Shown here one piece after another: positions 54,501 to 62,749 of a stretch of DNA of 64,000 nt. This DNA comes from Onchidella celtica (lineage: Eukaryota; Mollusca; Gastropoda; Systellommatophora; Onchidiidae), in contig OZ007570.1 of NCBI GenBank assembly GCA_963931925.1, positions 1,244,001 through 1,308,000 on the forward strand, written 5' to 3'. Each line of letters begins with the position of its first letter. Positions within the stretch are counted from its first letter, which is position 1. The notes under the pieces were generated by a model, which was not told the origin of the DNA, did not search any database, and was given only the letters and a program-made list of their open reading frames with translations. Both the position numbers and the translations under genes were made by a program.

Positions 54501-57497
54501 GACCGCAAAAAGGGATCCCCACTGGTCGCGGTATACCAGTCAGGGTGATGTGAAGTGGGCTTTCTTTAGGGCACCTTTTCTAGCCCCTTCCTCAGTTGAG
54601 GTGAGCAGTGCTATCCTTAAATAAGGCTGCTCAGCTACTGTGGGTGCTGCCTCCCCACGCCTCCACTTCAATCGACGATGAAGCGACCATAGCCCACAGC
54701 CACCAACGTGTAGGTCTGTGCTAACAGCTTCCAGTCTATCCAAACCTGCTGCCACCGCACTCGCCCATCGCCGTTGGAATTTTTAGAGGAAAGAAGACGA
54801 GACAAAGATGAAAGAAGACGAGGTGAGTGTTAAGACTGGCGCAAAGAATTTGTTTTTAGTGAGAAAGAGCTGCGCAAACATCAGACTCACTCTCTCGCCT
54901 GGACACAACTTATCCAAGTGGCAAGACAGGGTCAAGACGACTGGAAATGTATCCAGGTGCAGGAGGATGCCAGAGGGACAGTCATATTGCCTGACCGGCT
55001 GCCTGTAGGCTACTCCACAGCCTCGCAGTCCCAACTGACTAGGGTGAAAGACCCAAACCAAAGAACACCAATACTGGTGGATGCTCTGTGTCACGATATC
55101 CAGGCCAGAGTGACGGTATATTGCCATCTGCCCTATCAATCAACCACTGGCCTGCTGCCGCCAGCTTCGAAGCTGCGTCCGGGAAGTTTGCTCAATTCTT
55201 CGTCTGTGATTCAGGCAAACAAGCCTATGACCACACCGCTACCGGGGGCCAATATGAAGGACTCAAGTACTGAGGGTCACATTGTGCCCTAGCATGTGGC
55301 CGTTGGGTTAGATGAAACCTCCTCCGCCCTGGCCGTTCGCACCGACAGGTGCACGCCCACTGATACCATGCTAGCGTACCAGTTCATGAAACAGGTTGTA
55401 CTGGATTACATGTTACCAGTAGCAGATTTTTCTGACCTGACAGATTTGCCCACACTGATTATACTGATAACTATACTGGCAACTAGATCTATACTGATTG
55501 TGTGATTTTTATGGGACAAGTAGGGAGAGAAAGACAATTGGATGGAAGTATTACGTGGATGCCTGGATGCATGGGCACGCAGGTAGACAGGCAGGCAAGT
55601 AGTCATATATGGATGGATGGATGGATGGATGGATGGATGGATGGATGGATATGACTTACTAAATGAACAATATCTTACACAAGAATGAACAAAATCTTAC
55701 TCTTGTTTGAAATTTCGTCATTACTCACCAGATGAACAAATGGTACAAAGTATCCAAACAAGGAAAAGCCATTGGAAAGTGCCCACACGACGTACCCTCG
55801 GTTCCTCCAAATTTTCACATTCAAGAACTTTCGAGTGAACCTGCAGCACTCAGCGCACTGGCTCTGTATCATCTCTATGGACATGGTGGACAATGCTGCC
55901 TGGGACAGGCTCAGATTCTCATGGGTAAAGATAGGTTTCCAAGTCAATGCGTAGGGTATCAGGAGGAACACCATGCCGGCAAGGAAAAGGAGCGTATATT
56001 TCAAGCCTATCTCATCAAGTAACAGAGGAAGACCCAAGGCCAGTCCCACTGTAAACACAGAAGACCCGAACGACACCAGGCCGTTGACCAGTCCCATATG
56101 TCTTTTGAAATAATGTCCAAGGATGACCAGTGAAGGGGCGTAGGAAAAGGCGAACCCGAACCCCATCACTACACCATAGGTTAAGTACAGCAGCATCAGC
56201 TCTTCCACAAAGGCGCTGCTAAGGATACCTATGAAACCAAGGACGCCACCAATCACACCAATAGGCCGCATGCCAACTCGGTCACTGGCAATGCTGGACA
56301 GCATACACATGGAGAATGTCACCCCAGTAGTCACCGAACCTACCCAGGCTGCAAGACAAACAAATACATAATTTATTACAACCACAAGCATGGATAACGA
56401 TTCTCTGTTCACCATTCTTTTGACCAATTCAGTTTGTAAAAAGAAGCAACAACAGATTCATGGCCTGGGTATAGTCCAGCAACCCACAGAGTATGACAGA
56501 AAGTTAGCAAAGATGGTACATGTACATTCCATCTGTATGGTCACTGGCGCACGGGAAGTTTTCATCCTTTGAAGATCTCTTGTAGTCTTTCTCAAGAGTT
56601 TCATTTTTGTTGTTGATACATGTTATATACGCATTTAAATGTGGAGGTCTTTTCACACAAACCCAAAGCAATTTACAAAAGTTCCCACATTACCAAACCA
56701 AACTAAAGAAAAAGAGCAAACAACAACAAACAGCAACAACAACTACAACAACAACAAACAGCAACAACAACTACAATAACAACAACAACAACAACAAAAG
56801 TAATGCTCAGGCAAAAGACTCCTACTGCTCTGCTTTTATCCATGTATCAGGACTGCCACTTAATAAAAAAAATAGTTGAGGTTCAATTGTACCCAATGGA
56901 CGAGGTCTGGATAAAATACTTCGTCTAGAGGTGGGTACAACAACAATTTACTTTTGACACTGAAAGTGTATGTGTGTGTGGGAGGGGGGGGGGGGCAGCT
57001 TGTGAGTAGGAACTGTGAAATCCAAAGATTTTAGATTTTGATGGCTGTGAGACAATGATAATGTTGGTGGATGCTGGGCTTAGTGGGAATGCTGTCACAA
57101 TGATGAAGACACAACAAACAGTGCAGTCGCACCACAACAGGAAAAAAAAAAAAAGAAGTCCTTACATGCTTTAAATGAAATGTTGGGGTCTCCTTTGGCA
57201 AAACGTTCCCGCATGGCCACGTACAAGATGCCGAAACAGTTGATGATACCAAAGACGGTGCCGTTGGCGGCCATGGAGGTGAAACACACCACCCAGCCCC
57301 ACCCACCATCCGGCTGGACGGGGCGGGACTCGCTGCTGCTCATTCTCACATTGCTCTTTCTCTTGGAGGCCCCGCCGTTCTGCTGGGGCGGCAGCAGGTG
57401 GCCACTGCCATCTACTTGTGTTGACATAGTGGACACGTAGGTATGGGTTCGAGCCCAGTCGTAGACTGTTTACTTACGCCTGGCCTAGAGAGGAAAT
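45156..57497 (-). CDS. SLC16A10: SLC16 monocarboxylate-type transporter, MCT8/MCT10-like (609 aa)
   Basis: Six coding exons on the minus strand: 57166-57427, 55729-56348, 49608-49974, 47020-47126, 46328-46406, 45156-45550. All are GT-AG, phases agree, and the total of 1830 nt ends in TGA. The ATG at 57425-57427 is the first in frame; a 5' UTR runs to an acceptor at 57498, so at least one more non-coding exon lies upstream. The protein opens with a polar N-tail, then PDGGWGWVV (residues 39-47), the SLC16 signature at helix 1. It goes on with [59 protein letters not shown] and [15 protein letters not shown], all close to MCT8 and MCT10. It ends in a long acidic tail without membrane segments. 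By family it is a 12-helix plasma-membrane carrier of aromatic amino acids or iodothyronines. Substrate and exact orthology are inferred, so the symbol is tentative. Confidence 0.93.
46328..46406 (-). CDS. SLC16A10: SLC16 gene exon: start of cytoplasmic tail (too short for ORF lists)
   Basis: Acceptor ATTTACAG lies above 46406, donor GTTG|GTAAGT at 46328. Encodes [20 protein letters not shown] plus HSKMEV. It is supported by both splice sites and by phase agreement with the flanking exons, not by homology. Confidence 0.8.
47020..47126 (-). CDS. SLC16A10: SLC16 gene exon: last membrane helix
   Basis: Acceptor CCCTTAG lies above 47126, donor CGA|GTAAGT at 47020. Encodes [20 protein letters not shown], then [15 protein letters not shown], the final helix and its basic cytoplasmic edge, as in MCT8/MCT10. 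Confidence 0.92.
49608..49974 (-). CDS. SLC16A10: SLC16 gene exon: helices 8-11 region
   Basis: Acceptor CCACAG lies above 49974, donor GCTG|GTAGGT at 49608. Encodes [48 protein letters not shown] and [13 protein letters not shown]. Confidence 0.93.
49975..51144 (-). other. SLC16 intron 2, left of the LINE
   Basis: Intron DNA. A block starting near 50538 (AAAAGTTGTATGTCACAAAG) resembles the dispersed repeat at 44.7 and 63.7 kb, and a loosely inverted copy of its end lies at 50785-50820. A poly-C run is at 50738-50747. No exon was found. Confidence 0.5.
51145..54790 (-). mobile_element. RTE-like LINE, apparently full coding length
   Basis: Non-LTR retrotransposon in the second coding intron of the SLC16 gene, same strand as the gene. 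The 3' end, on the minus strand, is a short (ATT)n tail at 51145-51162, typical of RTE-type elements, preceded by a 3' UTR of about 130 bp. The single large ORF is open throughout. The 5' leader extends to at least about 54780; where it ends is uncertain. A weak match GATCTAYACTGATT occurs at 51135-51148 and again near 55485, which could be a decayed target duplication or chance. Confidence 0.85.
51295..54522 (-). CDS. LINE endonuclease-reverse transcriptase (1075 aa)
   Basis: Starts [12 protein letters not shown]. The N-terminal third is an AP-type endonuclease: [27 protein letters not shown] and [13 protein letters not shown]. The middle is reverse transcriptase: [64 protein letters not shown], and the catalytic [13 protein letters not shown]. 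The C-terminal part has the [11 protein letters not shown] motif and closes with a C2H2-like finger (CHLCGRVC...HMRSH). This layout matches the proteins often annotated as craniofacial development protein 2-like (RTE/BovB relatives). It encodes target nicking and reverse transcription. No in-frame stop is present, so it could be young, but activity cannot be judged. Confidence 0.92.
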   Translation of the reverse strand: MGIPFCGRNKKKFSLLRLGAWNIRTLQDNSNNPERRTALIAIELSRYNLDIVALSETRLPDSGQLKELSGGYTFFWKGKGAVEPRQHGVGFAIKNDLVRNLQSMPIEINDRLMTLRIPVGKSQSATLISAYAPTMTNPDEAKDKFYSDLESAICSVPAADKLILLGDFNARVGSEISAWPNVLGPHGVGSCNNNGLRLLTLCAEFGLFITNTNFSLPVRNRTSWMHPRSKHWHLIDYVIVRKTDRKDVLVTKAMCGAECGTDHRLIVCKLRLTLRRNRRPQGKAPPKRLNVSKLCSAEKQSELSSELSPKLDCVTFDPENIEQSWTDLNTTVHSCASSTVGFPVRKHQDWFNDNDNEIKVLIKEKNSLIQAHCSDPSSTAKADALRACKGVLQKKLRKMKNDWLEERVRETQKYADTNNTRKFFESLRAVFGPSRSGATPLLASDGSTRIVELNAIIQRWAEHFGGVLNWPSNINTESIDRLPQTPINAALAKPFTANETRTATNQMSFNKSPGVDSIPAEVYAFGGEKLIERLTELFNHMLKAGKLPQDFKDASIIHLYKNKRDSQVCDNHRGISLLSIAGKILARMLLNRLLDHLSSNDLLPESQCGFRKERGTADMIFAARQIQEKCMEQNKALYITFVDLTKAFDTVCREGLWKILAKFGCPPEFITIVRQFHDGMQAAVKSNGSVSEPFAVTNGVKQGCVLAPTLFSIMFSAMLQEAFSSPPQGVSIKYRTDGSLFNLRRLQAKTKTKSTQVCDLLFADDCALLAHDEDSMQNCVDKFSSACDNFGLTISTKKTEVLHQPTPDDKYPVTPNIKVHDSLLKVSENFTYLGSTLSSAARVDTEILSRISKASSAFGRLRKRVWDVAGIRTDTKLKVYNAVVLPTLLYGAETWTVYQSHARKLNHFHLACLRKILRIKWQDKIPDTEVLNRAMELSIFCYLKKIQLRWAGHVVRMPDSRLPKQIFFSELSNGTRNVGAPKRRYKDTLKQSLKAFAIDVSEWEKLSLDRANWRAALTRGSKAWEADRVQQAIKKRGRRKKRPSGTEPTEHSCHLCGRVCRAKIGLISHMRSHKS
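54791..55728. other. SLC16 intron 2, right of the LINE
   Basis: 54791-55400 is GC-richer than the surrounding intron and has open frames on both strands, none recognisable. It may be LINE leader or another repeat. A (GGAT)n microsatellite lies at 55610-55650. Confidence 0.45.
55729..56348 (-). CDS. SLC16A10: SLC16 gene exon: helices 2-7 region
   Basis: Acceptor CTTGCAG lies above 56348, and the donor CTG|GTGAGT ends the exon at 55729. Encodes [20 protein letters not shown], the loop motif [22 protein letters not shown], the large cytoplasmic loop, and [15 protein letters not shown]. Confidence 0.92.
56349..57165 (-). other. SLC16 intron 1 with CAA-rich microsatellite
   Basis: Intron DNA between the first two coding exons. 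An imperfect (CAA)n stretch lies at 56717-56798 and a G-run near 56981-56996. Nothing else was recognised. Confidence 0.65.
57166..57497 (-). CDS. SLC16A10: SLC16 gene exon: 5' UTR, start codon and helix 1
   Basis: Acceptor TTGCAG lies just above 57497; the UTR is 57428-57497 and the coding part 57166-57427. Donor GCAT|GTAAGG. Encodes residues 1-87, with DGGWGWVV and the first membrane helix ([18 protein letters not shown]). Confidence 0.85.
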
Positions 57498-58180
57498 CTG
57501 CAAGAAACAAGTTTCAAAACATGTAAATGACACTGGAAATTGGTCCACAGATTCCCCATGCCGTAAATTTCAAAGTCAATAAAAATGTTAACCCTGCAAC
57601 TTGTGATGTCGTAAACCGTATGGTTTTTTTTGTGATCTTGCCAACATTTTATATCATTAATGCAGCCATTCCAAGCGCACGTAAATGCTGCGTGCTATCT
57701 CTAGTATTCTCACGGTGCGTCCTATGAACAGTGATACATGTACTGGCCTATCGTTTCCTTCCAAGCTAACCGACCATATAGCCTGTTTTACCCACAGAGC
57801 TTATGGACTTTTTTCATTTACCGTCCTCCATATCACGTGATTTGCAAAAAAAAAAATGGCGGCGTGCCCCACTTGTAGGGCGGAAGCGGTGGACAACGGT
57901 CGAACGATGCCATCCTCTTGTTGGGCACCCAACTGTACAAACCCGTTACGTACTGGTTCTGGCATAAAAATGCATCTTTGCTTAGACTGTGCACATATTC
58001 AGATGCCATCACTAAGGGAAGTGGAGGTTTTTGCCCTACACGGTGCTTTTCGAAGTCGTGCGCTCCCCGCAAACAACCTTAACGCGGAAGTGAAAAAGGT
58101 CTATACGAGTGCGCACCAGAGTCAGAACTCTAGTCTCAAAAGTGTGCCAATTTCAGCCATGTTGTTTGGGGCAAGAGTCT
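57498..58180 (+). pseudogene. THAP-like N-terminus fragment upstream of SLC16 gene
   Basis: At 57910 a frame reads MPSSCWAPNCTNPLRTGSGI, then KMHLC, the pattern of a THAP zinc finger start (C-x4-C, then GIxxH). The rest of the domain is not readable in this frame. It follows a YY1-like AAAATGGCGGC at 57853-57863. No complete gene is present. The stretch 57498-57850 shows nothing else. Confidence 0.45.
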
Positions 58181-58316
58181 ATAGGTAGAATGCGCATGAC
58201 GTCACAGAGTGGTTTCGTTTTGGTTTTCCGCCATGTTGTTTGGCCAGTGGAGTCGATTCAAGTGAGTGCGAGGCGTGACGAATTCCACTTGGATATTAAA
58301 ACAGTTACTATCATAG

Positions 58317-58532
58317 CGAAATGCGTCGTTGTTGGTTGCAGCAACAAGGGTGGAAAGGGTGGCTGTAAGATGTTCAGATTCCCTATCTAGCGTCCGTGTT
58401 AAGGAGGGAAAGGAAGTGAAAGAATTAACGGAACGTCGACGTCGTCTGTGGTTGACGGCAGTGAACAGAAAGGGAATTGACTCCAAAACTGAAACCGCAC
58501 CATTTTGTTTGTGCTGAGCACTTCGTCTCAGG
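58317..58532 (+). pseudogene. THAP zinc-finger exon, frameshifted
   Basis: Reads KCVVVGCSNKGGKGGCKMFR and FP in one frame, then after about 58388 VRVKEGKEVKELTERRRRLW, LTAVNRKGIDSKT and CAEHFVSG in the next frame. The pattern C-x4-C ... W ... C-x2-H is a whole THAP domain. The comparable exon at 60589 (-) continues smoothly through the point where this one shifts, so this copy carries a one-base frameshift. It ends HFVS and then a GTAATC donor, the place where many THAP genes have an intron. Confidence 0.75.
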
Positions 58533-58985
58533 TAATCATCATTTTACATCTTAATTGAATAATATGATAAAGCTAAGCCTGTTATTTTCGTCGCAGGAGA
58601 GCTAGATTTAGATCTCCATAGGCTACATGTATTGCACGATATTGCAGGCCAGATAGATCTAGCCTAGGGCTCTAGAGCAATATATTATAACCGAGTGAAG
58701 GTAGGTGTCTGACAGAATTAACGGTTAGGACCAGGCAGTTCGGTAGTAGGTTTTGGAACTGGTTTAGTTGTGAATTTCTTTCAAGTTGAATCATTAAGAA
58801 CATCCTACTTGTTAGTGTGTTTTCTGGAGGTAATCAGATTCAGTAAATTCCTTCTGAACTGCACTGATCAAGATCCTAGATCTAGTAGGCCTGATTTCAT
58901 CCAATTTAAACAAGTTCAACATGTTGTCCTTTCAGATTACTGTTGCTTAATGATACAGTGTAATTTAATTTGATAAAATTTTATG

Positions 58986-59243
58986 TTAAAATGACAAGGC
59001 AAAACTGAGCTGCCACAGATAAGTTGGGGGAATTCCCCCATTATTGTAGGTGATACAAGTGCACACTAGGTAGGCCACAATGTCTGGAAATGTGACCGCC
59101 GGAAAGTCTTTCTGGGTCCAGCTGGTGTCAGGGATGCTATAAGGATCGAGTCCTTTTACTTTTGCAATTTTTTCTTCGTTCCTGGCCCGACTGACTGGGT
59201 CCAAATGGCTTACTTTAGCGTCTTCTACACTACATTCCTCCAT
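58986..59243 (-). CDS. ORF running inward from the right end of the THAP element
   Basis: Begins MEECSVEDAKVSHLDPVSRA just inside the right inverted end and continues KGLDPYSIPDTSWTQKDFPA and VTFPDIVAYLV. The DPYSIP...YPDI-YLV type pattern recalls the N-terminal part of animal proteins that carry SWIM fingers and YqaJ-like nuclease domains and that are spread by mobile elements. That likeness is from memory. Only about 60 residues before the frame loses the pattern, so this is a first exon or a remnant. Confidence 0.45.
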   Translation of the reverse strand: MEECSVEDAKVSHLDPVSRARNEEKIAKVKGLDPYSIPDTSWTQKDFPAVTFPDIVAYLVCTCITYNNGGIPPTYLWQLSFALSF

Positions 59244-59314
59244 TGTTGTGGACAGGTCTAGCCAAACAACATGGCGGACCCGGAAGTAAAGTGAAATATG
59301 CGCATTCTACCTAT

Positions 59315-60349
59315 TGAAACGTGGAGGTGGGGTGGGGGTGGAAGATTAATGTGATATGCTTTTTTTACATCAAGTATGGAATCGAGAATGCTAATATGTA
59401 TAGGTAGAAAACAGACTTTTTTCATGTCCATGTAAAGGCAAGTTCGGGTAAATGCGGGACCACTTGTTTAATGAGTCGCGTATTCAGCTACTTAGTCGGC
59501 CAATACTGATAAACAACATAAGCGAACCACTTCAGACTAAGTTATTTTACACAACATTTGCGCCGTTATTTGAGTTGCAACCAAAGAGCTTATAGTGCAC
59601 AGTGGGGTTAAAAGTTTGCCCAAAGACGTGTGCGCAGTAGAGCATCGCTTGCGGCAAATTGTTATGGGCAAACGTCTCCTGCGCCCTGGAACTTACTTGG
59701 CTAGACCGTGACATCATTTCTTCCATTTTCACCTTGTTTTTTTAGCGATTTCAATTAAACATGTATAATTATCAAGATGGTCCAAAATTGTTGTGTCTAC
59801 GAATGCAACAACAGATGACTGAAAGACTCAGAGTTTACATTTCACTAGTAAGTACACGTCTATTAGAAGCTTAGAAACAATATGGCGGTAAATACAGGAT
59901 TCAAAATGACGCAGTCTTTAGCAGGGAGGCAACGTCTGCTCTCATCCAATTCCAGCAATCGTTGAGGTAAATTGCTAAGACTAGAGCCACTAAGTGGAGG
60001 CCTTTTCATTAGATCAAAGCACCAGCAATGCGTCGATTGGTGCGAGTCTTGATATCATCAATGATCTCTTGAAGGTTTGAACCAGTCTGTATGTTTTGTT
60101 GTTTTTTTTTGGGAGGGGGGGGGGGTTGGTTCCTGTGTGGTAAAGAACGCACGGGATTTGTTGAATACCAATATTTTGCAGGTGTCCACTTTTGGATGTA
60201 TACTGAGAGATGTCAACATTTTATTAAGATGTGTCAATAAAGTACAGAAATTGCATTCTCTTAAGCGGAGAATTGGAGTCATGTGTATGATGTCATCTAC
60301 TGTAAAGCCTTTGGAATTTGAAAAGACCGTCTGCCGCGATAACATATAT
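59315..60349 (+). pseudogene. THAP-like fragment between the two elements
   Basis: At 59777 a frame reads MVQNCCVYECNNR, a stop, then KDSEFTFH, which again fits a THAP start (C-x4-C ... TFH) with one in-frame stop. Nothing else coding was seen from 59315 to 60349. A G-run lies at 60111-60125. Confidence 0.45.
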
Positions 60350-60699
60350 AGGTAGAATGCGCATATCCACCATCTTGTCTGCCCAGACCCACTTAAGGCG
60401 TCGCGAACCAATCGGCGGCGAGTTCATTACAGTAAACAATGGCACGTGTGTATACGCACATGGGAGACATTCTGTCAATTCTTTCACTTCCTTTCTCTTG
60501 TTTACACGGATGGTAGGGAATCGAACCAGTTTGGATCCATCCTTTCCACCCCTGTCACAACAGTCAACTGCAATGCAACCAGCAGGCATTTTAACTGCTT
60601 AGACACATCTCGAAGTTACACTCATCAGCTGATCCACCAGCCATCTTGTTTGGCGGAAGTACAAAATAAAAACTCTGTGACGTCATGCGCATTCTACCT
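60350..60699 (-). mobile_element. Short deletion derivative of the THAP-bearing element, 350 bp
   Basis: Ends AGGTAGAATGCGCAT (60350-60364) and its complement (60685-60699) are identical to those of the element at 58181-59314. Read on the minus strand from 60699, the first 28 bases (AGGTAGAATGCGCATGACGT and CACAGAGT) match the other element's left end. It carries the THAP exon start and then jumps to the opposite end, as in an internally deleted MITE. Confidence 0.7.
60455..60589 (-). pseudogene. Truncated THAP exon in the 350-bp element
   Basis: Reads MPAGCIAVDCCDRGGKDGSK, LVRFPTIRVNKRKEVKELTE and then unrelated residues. It aligns with the THAP exon at 58317 (GGKGGCKMFRFP, EGKEVKELTE) but lacks the W and the closing C-x2-H. 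The initiator Met is present here. Confidence 0.65.
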
Positions 60700-61790
60700 T
60701 TTTTATGAAAGGATTTTGCCTATTTCTACATAAATCTAGAATGAACTATAATGTTCTGCTAAGACAAATAGAAAAAACACCTCAGCAAAGTTTCAACTAT
60801 TTCCATCCGCCCGTTTTAAAGACATTGCTGATTTAGCTGGCCACGAATTTCTAGGCGCACTTGACAGGCTTCAGTGTTCAGTCCATGGCAATGGTGGGTT
60901 AGGGTTAGGGTTAGTCTTTTTACTTGATATTAGAGAGTCCGCGCATATACGTGACGTCGGCGAAAGTTACCCAACGCGGAGGAATTTGTCCATTTTCGCA
61001 CTATCTTGGGTCGCGCTTAGTTGCGATTCGGTTGTGAGAGTTACGAAAGTAACTTTGCAACTTTGTCGATACGGAGCTTCTGTTTGTGAACTTTTCACCT
61101 GGAAACAAGCTTTTTTTCACGATATGAATGGATTTTTATGACATATTAACCTTTTTTCGTGCGAATTTGATGGCCATTTTTTTCTGTCCATGACTGTTGT
61201 GTTCACTAATCTTCATTTTTCAACATGTGGTAAAACCCGATTTCGCTGTGGTAGCGTAGCATCCTTGTGGTAGTGTAGCGCCCTACTTTTTCATGTTCGC
61301 ATGGCCTTTATCGAAGTGGGGCTGCCTTCCCGATTCAGAACTTTAAAATCAGATTAATCTTCGTTCCGTAATCCTGTTGGTACCACAGTATTGTGGACAC
61401 GACTTTATTCTGACAACTTACTAACATTTATCCTTTTTATTTACAATAGGAGGGCGCAATCACGGGCAAGCTTGAAAAAAATGTGTGTGACTGCGAACGT
61501 AGGTCACACTGATTTCGTTGTTCATTCAACTTTCTGAAAGAGAGAGGGAAGGGGGGGGGGGTGGAAATGGTACACCTCGTGATTACATAGGTCTAATGCA
61601 AAAGATGTACAAAAAAATGTAGCCGCAGAGAGATAGACCAACAGGCTGTGAGCCAAAGACTTTTTGAAAACATACTTTCAAGTCCCAGAATTTGGCCATA
61701 TTCAAACACCGCTAAGTCAGTGCGACACGTGTGTCTCCTACGACGAGGTAACATGGAAGGCTCATAAAAGCAAATGATGCACAGACTTCT
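60700..61790. other. Non-coding DNA with short telomere-like repeat
   Basis: Three tandem TTAGGG-type repeats at 60896-60914 (GGGTTAGGGTTAGGGTTAG). 60940-61090 is locally CG-rich. No exon was recognised. A poly-G run lies at 61551-61561. Confidence 0.5.
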
Positions 61791-61809
61791 AATGCCAAAT
61801 AAAAACTAC

Positions 61810-62062
61810 TTGCTGAGCATGGGGATGTTGTAGTGACAACGATGGGTTTGCAGGCAAAGGTCGTCGCTCCATGTCTAAATGCACTGGCGTCATGTTACAA
61901 AAAGAAACGTGTATGTCCATAACTTTTCAATCCACAACCTGGCCATTAAAGATGACGTGGAATGCTTCTTGTGGCATGAGGTGGAAGGAAAGCTAATGCC
62001 CAATGAATTCGCATCTTGTATGTCTTACAACTTGGGAGCTACAAAAGGTGCATCCAGTACAT
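61810..62062 (+). pseudogene. Decayed transposon-protein fragment (DUF7869-like)
   Basis: One frame reads GLQAKVVAPCLNALASCYKK, and the next reads VTKRNVYVHNFSIHNLAIKD followed by DVECFLWHEVEGKLMPNEFA and SCMS. The order K-x-Y-V-x-N-F-x-x-H-N-L ... WHE ... NE-x-x-SC is that of the DUF7869-type region found in many transposon-linked animal proteins (from memory). At least one frameshift separates the halves, so it is a relic. Confidence 0.45.
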
Positions 62063-62221
62063 CGAGGGCTGTACCTACGAGAAGAGCAACCTTATTCTGG
62101 CCAAGGCTCTTCTCCGCTTTTCAAGACTAAGAGCTACTAACATGTAGCAGAAGTATTTAAAGAAGGGTCACACTATAGCGGGATGTGACTGCGTGCATTC
62201 AGCAGTATTGTTCCACCGCAC

Positions 62222-62225
<4 letters not shown>

Positions 62226-62293
<68 letters not shown>
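62226..62293. repeat. (GA)n microsatellite
   Basis: About 34 uninterrupted GA units, followed to 62480 by purine-rich DNA that looks like decayed GA repeat. Confidence 0.95.
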
Positions 62294-62296
<3 letters not shown>

Positions 62297-62704
62297 AGGA
62301 AGTCAGGGAGAACAAAGAGAGGGGGCTGGGTGAACGAGGAAAGAGATAAAACGTGAGAGCGAAAAAAGGAAAGAGAAAGAAATAAAGAAAAGTGGAGAGG
62401 AGGGCGGACGGGTGAGAAGGAGAGAGGGGAAGGGGAGATGGGTGAAGAGAGGGAGGGCCGAGAGATGACACCTGGTAAGAGGAATTATATAGAAGGAAAG
62501 AGGAAAAAGGGGGAAAGCATGGAAGGAATGGATGAATGAAAAGGCGGAAAGAATGAGCCGAAAAGGCTGAAAGAGAAAGTCTGCAGGTTTTTGTTTTTCT
62601 TTTTTATAGTTTATTTTCAATTGATAACCCGTTTTTTTTAATTCCCACAATATAAAGAACTAGATAACCTAACGGGCATTGCCCGGAATAAACAATCATG
62701 TGCT

Positions 62705-62745
62705 CCCCCCCCCCCCCCCCATCTCTCTCTCTCTCTCTCTCTCTC
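62705..62745. repeat. Poly-C and (CT)n microsatellite
   Basis: 16 C at 62705-62720 followed by (CT)n at 62722-62745. Confidence 0.95.
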
Positions 62746-62749
62746 ATAT

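Larger units (their letters stand above)
58181..59314 (+). mobile_element. THAP-bearing DNA element with inverted ends, 1.13 kb
   Basis: Ends are inverted: (AT)AGGTAGAATGCGCAT at 58181-58197 and its complement at 59298-59314. A second inverted block, CCGCCATGTTGTTTGGC, lies inside each end (58228-58244 and its complement at 59261-59277). A THAP exon runs inward from the left and a different ORF runs inward from the right. The left end also has a CRE-like TGACGTCA at 58197-58204. No target duplication was recognised. The superfamily is not settled: THAP domains occur in P-element and Kolobok-type transposases and in other genes. Confidence 0.7.

Noticed and set aside
54783-55292. Opposed ORFs of 118 and 124 residues beside the LINE
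   Set aside because: No recognisable domain on either strand; more likely LINE leader or other repeat than a gene.
51135-55498. GATCTAYACTGATT at both sides of the LINE as a target duplication
   Set aside because: The match is imperfect and the right-hand region contains several related ACTGAT words, so chance similarity is likely. Kept only as a remark.
62199-62650. Minus-strand ORFs rich in Ser, Leu and Pro
   Set aside because: They translate the GA/CT microsatellite and its purine-rich flank.
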